Assembly: GCA_026391235.1 (NCBI GenBank)
Contig: JAPLDV010000265.1
Coordinates: 1 to 8,502 of the forward strand
Direction of reading: 5' to 3'
DNA from: Bacteroidia bacterium
Lineage (GTDB): Bacteria > Bacteroidota > Bacteroidia > Bacteroidales > UBA12481
Length of the DNA stretch: 8,502 nt
Part shown: piece by piece, positions 6,289 through 8,502 of the stretch
Numbering within the stretch: position 1 is the stretch's first letter
Layout of the letters: every line of letters starts with the position of its first letter
Program-made: the position numbers and the translations under genes
Notes under the pieces: model-generated
Databases searched by the model: none
Seen by the model: only the letters and a program-made list of their open reading frames with translations
Told to the model about the DNA's origin: nothing

Positions 6289-6573
6289 TTAATCGATGGT
6301 AACCAGGAGCCCCCGATTTAAAAGACTCTGATACATCGGTGTAAGGGCGATTATTTCACCCCTCTTGATATCGCATTTCCCTTGGTAATGGGTAATGAAT
6401 GCACACTGTTCGGCCTGAATCGGATCATGGCCGCAAACCTCTACCAACGAATCGATTACGTAAACAAAGGTATTTACGTCATCATTGTGTAAAACAAGGA
6501 AATGCTTCGTTCCCGAACTGAAACCGGTCAGATCCTGGGAATCGGGATTACGTTTCGTAACATTTCGGCCCAT
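6289..6573 (-). CDS. clpS: ATP-dependent Clp protease adaptor ClpS
   Basis: The 94-residue protein carries the ClpS signature: LHNDDVNTFVYVI (28-40) with N30/D31/D32, which bind the alpha-amino group of N-degron substrates, and HYQGKCDI (62-69) with H62. The family delivers proteins with destabilising N-terminal residues to ClpA/ClpC-ClpP. The first 22 residues are divergent and probably form the flexible tail that enters the unfoldase. The length is normal. It is the first gene of the clpS-nfeD-floA operon and is divergent from recA. Linking an adaptor of proteolysis to flotillin genes is not an obvious functional pairing and may simply be shared transcription. Confidence 0.93.
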   Translation of the reverse strand: MGRNVTKRNPDSQDLTGFSSGTKHFLVLHNDDVNTFVYVIDSLVEVCGHDPIQAEQCAFITHYQGKCDIKRGEIIALTPMYQSLLNRGLLVTID

Positions 6574-6595
6574 TGGCTTGTTTTTTAAGGAACGC

Positions 6596-6604
6596 CAAAG
6601 TATA
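6596..6604 (-). promoter_or_regulatory. Possible promoter -7 element for clpS-nfeD-floA
   Basis: Minus-strand TATACTTTG lies 22 bases upstream of the clpS ATG. It resembles the Bacteroidota -7 box TAnnTTTG with one extra base between the parts. No clear TTTG -33 box at the ideal distance is seen. This is a weak call based only on similarity and position. Confidence 0.35.
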
Positions 6605-6680
6605 CAATTTTATTTACACAAGAACCATTCACTGTTAATAAACTTCCAAAAGTGAGGGAAATACAACCCGATTTAGTTGA

Positions 6681-6688
6681 TATATTTG
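6681..6688 (+). promoter_or_regulatory. Candidate recA promoter -7 element (TATATTTG)
   Basis: TATATTTG matches the Bacteroidota -7 consensus TAnnTTTG exactly and lies 63 bases before the recA ATG, which would leave a leader of roughly 50-60 nt. No good -33 TTTG is visible at 19-20 bases upstream. No LexA-like inverted repeat was recognised in the 178-bp divergent region. Confidence 0.45.
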
Positions 6689-6751
6689 TACATTATTTCT
6701 CCATTTTTGCATGTTTTCTGCATCTATATTACCAGCTAATCAAAATTTGAA

Positions 6752-7765
6752 ATGGAAAAAGACAATTCAATCCAGAAAGAAAAACAAAAAGCGTTGCAAC
6801 TCACCATCGAAAAGTTAGAGAAGAGTTACGGCAAGGGCACCATCATGCGGATGGGCGGCGAAGCGATCGAGGATATCCCTACGATCCCTTCAGGATCTAT
6901 CGCACTTGACATTGCCACAGGAGTCGGAGGCTATCCTAAAGGGCGGGTAACCGAAATTTTCGGACCCGAATCTTCCGGCAAAACAACCCTGGCGCTTCAT
7001 GCCATTGCTGAATCCCAGAAAGAAGGCGGCACAGCTGCTTTCATCGATGCAGAACATGCTTTTGACCGCTATTATGCCGAAAAGCTGGGGGTAGATGTGG
7101 TCAACCTGTTAGTTTCGCAACCCGATAACGGTGAGCAGGCACTTGAGATTGCCGATCACCTGATCCGCTCGGGTGCTGTCGATATTGTTGTAATCGACTC
7201 TGTAGCAGCACTCACGCCCAAAGCTGAAATTGAAGGCGAAATGGGTGATTCCAAGATGGGCCTGCAGGCCCGGCTCATGTCGCAGGCCTTGAGAAAGCTG
7301 ACAAGTAACATCAGCAAAACCAAAACCTGCGTGATATTCATCAATCAGCTCCGCGAAAAGATCGGAGTGATGTTTGGCAATCCCGAAACCACCACCGGTG
7401 GTAATGCCCTGAAATTCTATGCATCCATGAGGGTGGATGTCAGAAAGATCGGTCAGATTAAGGACGGTGAGGAGATGACCGGAAGCCGGACCCGCGTGAA
7501 GATCGTTAAAAACAAGGTGGCTCCGCCATTCAAAAAAGCCGAATTCGACCTGCTGTATGGTATTGGAATATCGCGCATCGGAGAGGTAATCGACCTGGGC
7601 GTGGATTTGAATATCATTAAAAAATCGGGTTCATGGTTTTCGTACGGAGAAACCAAACTCGGTCAGGGACGTGATTCGGTTAAATTACTGCTCGATGACA
7701 ACCTCGAACTGGCTGAAGAAATCACAGTAAAAATCAAAGAAGCACTAAAAAATGTTAAAGTTTAA
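6752..7765 (+). CDS. recA: Recombinase RecA
   Basis: The 337-residue protein is a full-length RecA. The Walker A motif is GPESSGKT (71-78), the catalytic glutamate is in DAEHAFD (E101), the Walker B strand is VVIDSVAAL (146-154), and the DNA-binding L2 region runs from [13 protein letters not shown] (198-210) through [11 protein letters not shown] (213-223). The C-terminal domain (about 270-337) is slightly shorter than in E. coli (353 residues) and lacks the long acidic tail. RecA coats single-stranded DNA and drives homologous pairing, repair and LexA-type autocleavage. The ATG at 6752 has no Shine-Dalgarno sequence. The gene is divergent from clpS, and its last 14 bases overlap the start of the TPR lipoprotein gene. 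Confidence 0.99.
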   Translation: MEKDNSIQKEKQKALQLTIEKLEKSYGKGTIMRMGGEAIEDIPTIPSGSIALDIATGVGGYPKGRVTEIFGPESSGKTTLALHAIAESQKEGGTAAFIDAEHAFDRYYAEKLGVDVVNLLVSQPDNGEQALEIADHLIRSGAVDIVVIDSVAALTPKAEIEGEMGDSKMGLQARLMSQALRKLTSNISKTKTCVIFINQLREKIGVMFGNPETTTGGNALKFYASMRVDVRKIGQIKDGEEMTGSRTRVKIVKNKVAPPFKKAEFDLLYGIGISRIGEVIDLGVDLNIIKKSGSWFSYGETKLGQGRDSVKLLLDDNLELAEEITVKIKEALKNVKV

Positions 7766-8502
7766 TAAAGGAGCCGTCGTTCGGACGGCTCTTTTCTTTT
7801 TATTCCTGGCCCCTCTTGTTCTGATCTCTTGCAGGAACAATGTTAAAACCGATAAAAAAGCGGGAGATGCAGCAGCAGCAGTTACAGTTTCACCCGATTC
7901 ATCGAACCTGCTTGTCCTCGGCAAGCTTATAAGGGACAATCCCAAGAGCCCCGGCCTGTTTGCGAAAAGAGCTAAATATTATGCTGAAAAGAAGAATTAT
8001 ACACAGGCTTTGAATGATATTACCATTGCCCTGACCATGGATTCCCTGAATCCCGCCTATTATGTTGATCAGGCCGAATATTATATTTTCAACGGCGAAC
8101 CAAACAGTGCCAAGAAAAAATTGAATATATGCCTCAGGAAGTTCCCGGACAACACCGATGTAATGCTTAAAATGGCCGAGATCCATCTTTATTTGAAGGA
8201 GTACGGTCAGGCTAAGCTTGTACTCAAGCAGGTGCTGCCTATAAATGATGATCTGGCCCAGATTTACTTTCTTCAGGGGCTGATAGCACTCGAAACCAGC
8301 GACACTTTGGGGGCAATCCGGAATTTTCAGGCTACTATCGACAAGGAGCCTGATTATTATGCTGCTTATGTACAAGCCGGTAAAATATATTCAACTCAGG
8401 GAAACCCATTGGCGATTCAATATCTGAAATCAGCCATCGACCTGCAGCCCAATATGTATGAAGCCCATTACCTGCTTGGGCTTTTTTACCAGGAACACGG
8501 AT
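7752..8502 (+). CDS. TPR-repeat lipoprotein, cut by the window end
   Basis: The frame runs open from ATG 7752 to the end of the window (250 codons). An in-frame TAA at 7746-7748 and the absence of any other start before the lipobox make 7752 the only plausible start. Residues 1-27 form a lipoprotein signal peptide: basic N-end, hydrophobic [15 protein letters not shown], lipobox LISC with Cys27. A short Ala-rich linker follows, then at least five TPR-like helical hairpins from about residue 68 (for example [35 protein letters not shown], and [16 protein letters not shown]). TPRs serve protein-protein contacts; an outer-membrane or periplasmic assembly role is typical but not shown here. It overlaps recA by 14 bp, so translational coupling is likely. 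A terminator-like hairpin lies within its signal-peptide codons. No specific family is recognised. Confidence 0.85.
   Translation, partial: MLKFNKGAVVRTALFFLFLAPLVLISCRNNVKTDKKAGDAAAAVTVSPDSSNLLVLGKLIRDNPKSPGLFAKRAKYYAEKKNYTQALNDITIALTMDSLNPAYYVDQAEYYIFNGEPNSAKKKLNICLRKFPDNTDVMLKMAEIHLYLKEYGQAKLVLKQVLPINDDLAQIYFLQGLIALETSDTLGAIRNFQATIDKEPDYYAAYVQAGKIYSTQGNPLAIQYLKSAIDLQPNMYEAHYLLGLFYQEHG
7767..7802 (+). terminator. Terminator-like hairpin after recA, inside the lipoprotein signal sequence
   Basis: GAGCCGTC (7771-7778) pairs with GACGGCTC (7784-7791) around GTTCG, and outer AAAG/TTTT can extend the stem to 12 bp. CTTTTCTTTTT follows at once. It begins a few bases after the recA stop, exactly where a recA terminator is expected, yet it lies inside codons 7-17 of the overlapping TPR lipoprotein gene ([11 protein letters not shown]). 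Confidence 0.8.

Noticed and set aside
7899..8375. 158-codon minus-strand ORF at the right end
   Set aside because: It is antisense to the TPR lipoprotein, whose plus-strand frame has a signal peptide and recognisable repeats.

Overview
The window looks like chromosomal DNA of a Bacteroidota bacterium, probably an uncultured Bacteroidales relative. Three things point there: a large surface or secreted protein ending in a type IX secretion (T9SS) C-terminal sorting domain, starts that lack Shine-Dalgarno sequences, and a TAnnTTTG-type promoter box in front of recA. The species cannot be named from the sequence.

Layout. (1) Bases 1-1434 (+) hold the 3' end of a multidomain exported protein (cadherin/Ig-like repeats, PKD, GEVED, T9SS sorting domain). 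A 26-bp perfect palindrome overlaps its stop. (2) Bases 1490-4045 (-) hold two genes: a PqqD-like/HPr-kinase-like fusion protein and, downstream of it, a family-5 nucleotidyltransferase. This pair is familiar from peptide-modification (RiPP/lasso-like) loci, but no precursor, protease, cyclase or transporter is visible here. The kinase-like gene carries two in-frame copies of a GC-rich palindromic repeat, has a three-armed repeat in its leader and is flanked by heptamer tracts. (3) Bases 4046-4668 are non-coding and repeat-rich, with a C-rich tract, several hairpins and an inverted copy of the tRNA 3' end plus its terminator. (4) A tRNA-Ser(GCU) and a tight clpS-nfeD-floA operon lie on the minus strand (4669-6573). 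(5) A 178-bp divergent promoter region leads to recA (+). recA overlaps by 14 bp the start of a TPR lipoprotein gene that runs off the window end.

How the genes fit together. clpS supplies the N-degron adaptor for ClpAP-type proteolysis. nfeD and floA are the usual partners in flotillin membrane domains. recA is the recombinase. The downstream TPR lipoprotein is probably co-transcribed or translationally coupled with recA, and an intrinsic-terminator-like hairpin lies inside its signal-peptide codons. This suggests that its expression depends on read-through or on ribosome movement. The least ordinary parts are this hairpin, the palindromic elements inside the kinase-like gene, the mirror copy of the tRNA end, and the orphan kinase/nucleotidyltransferase pair.
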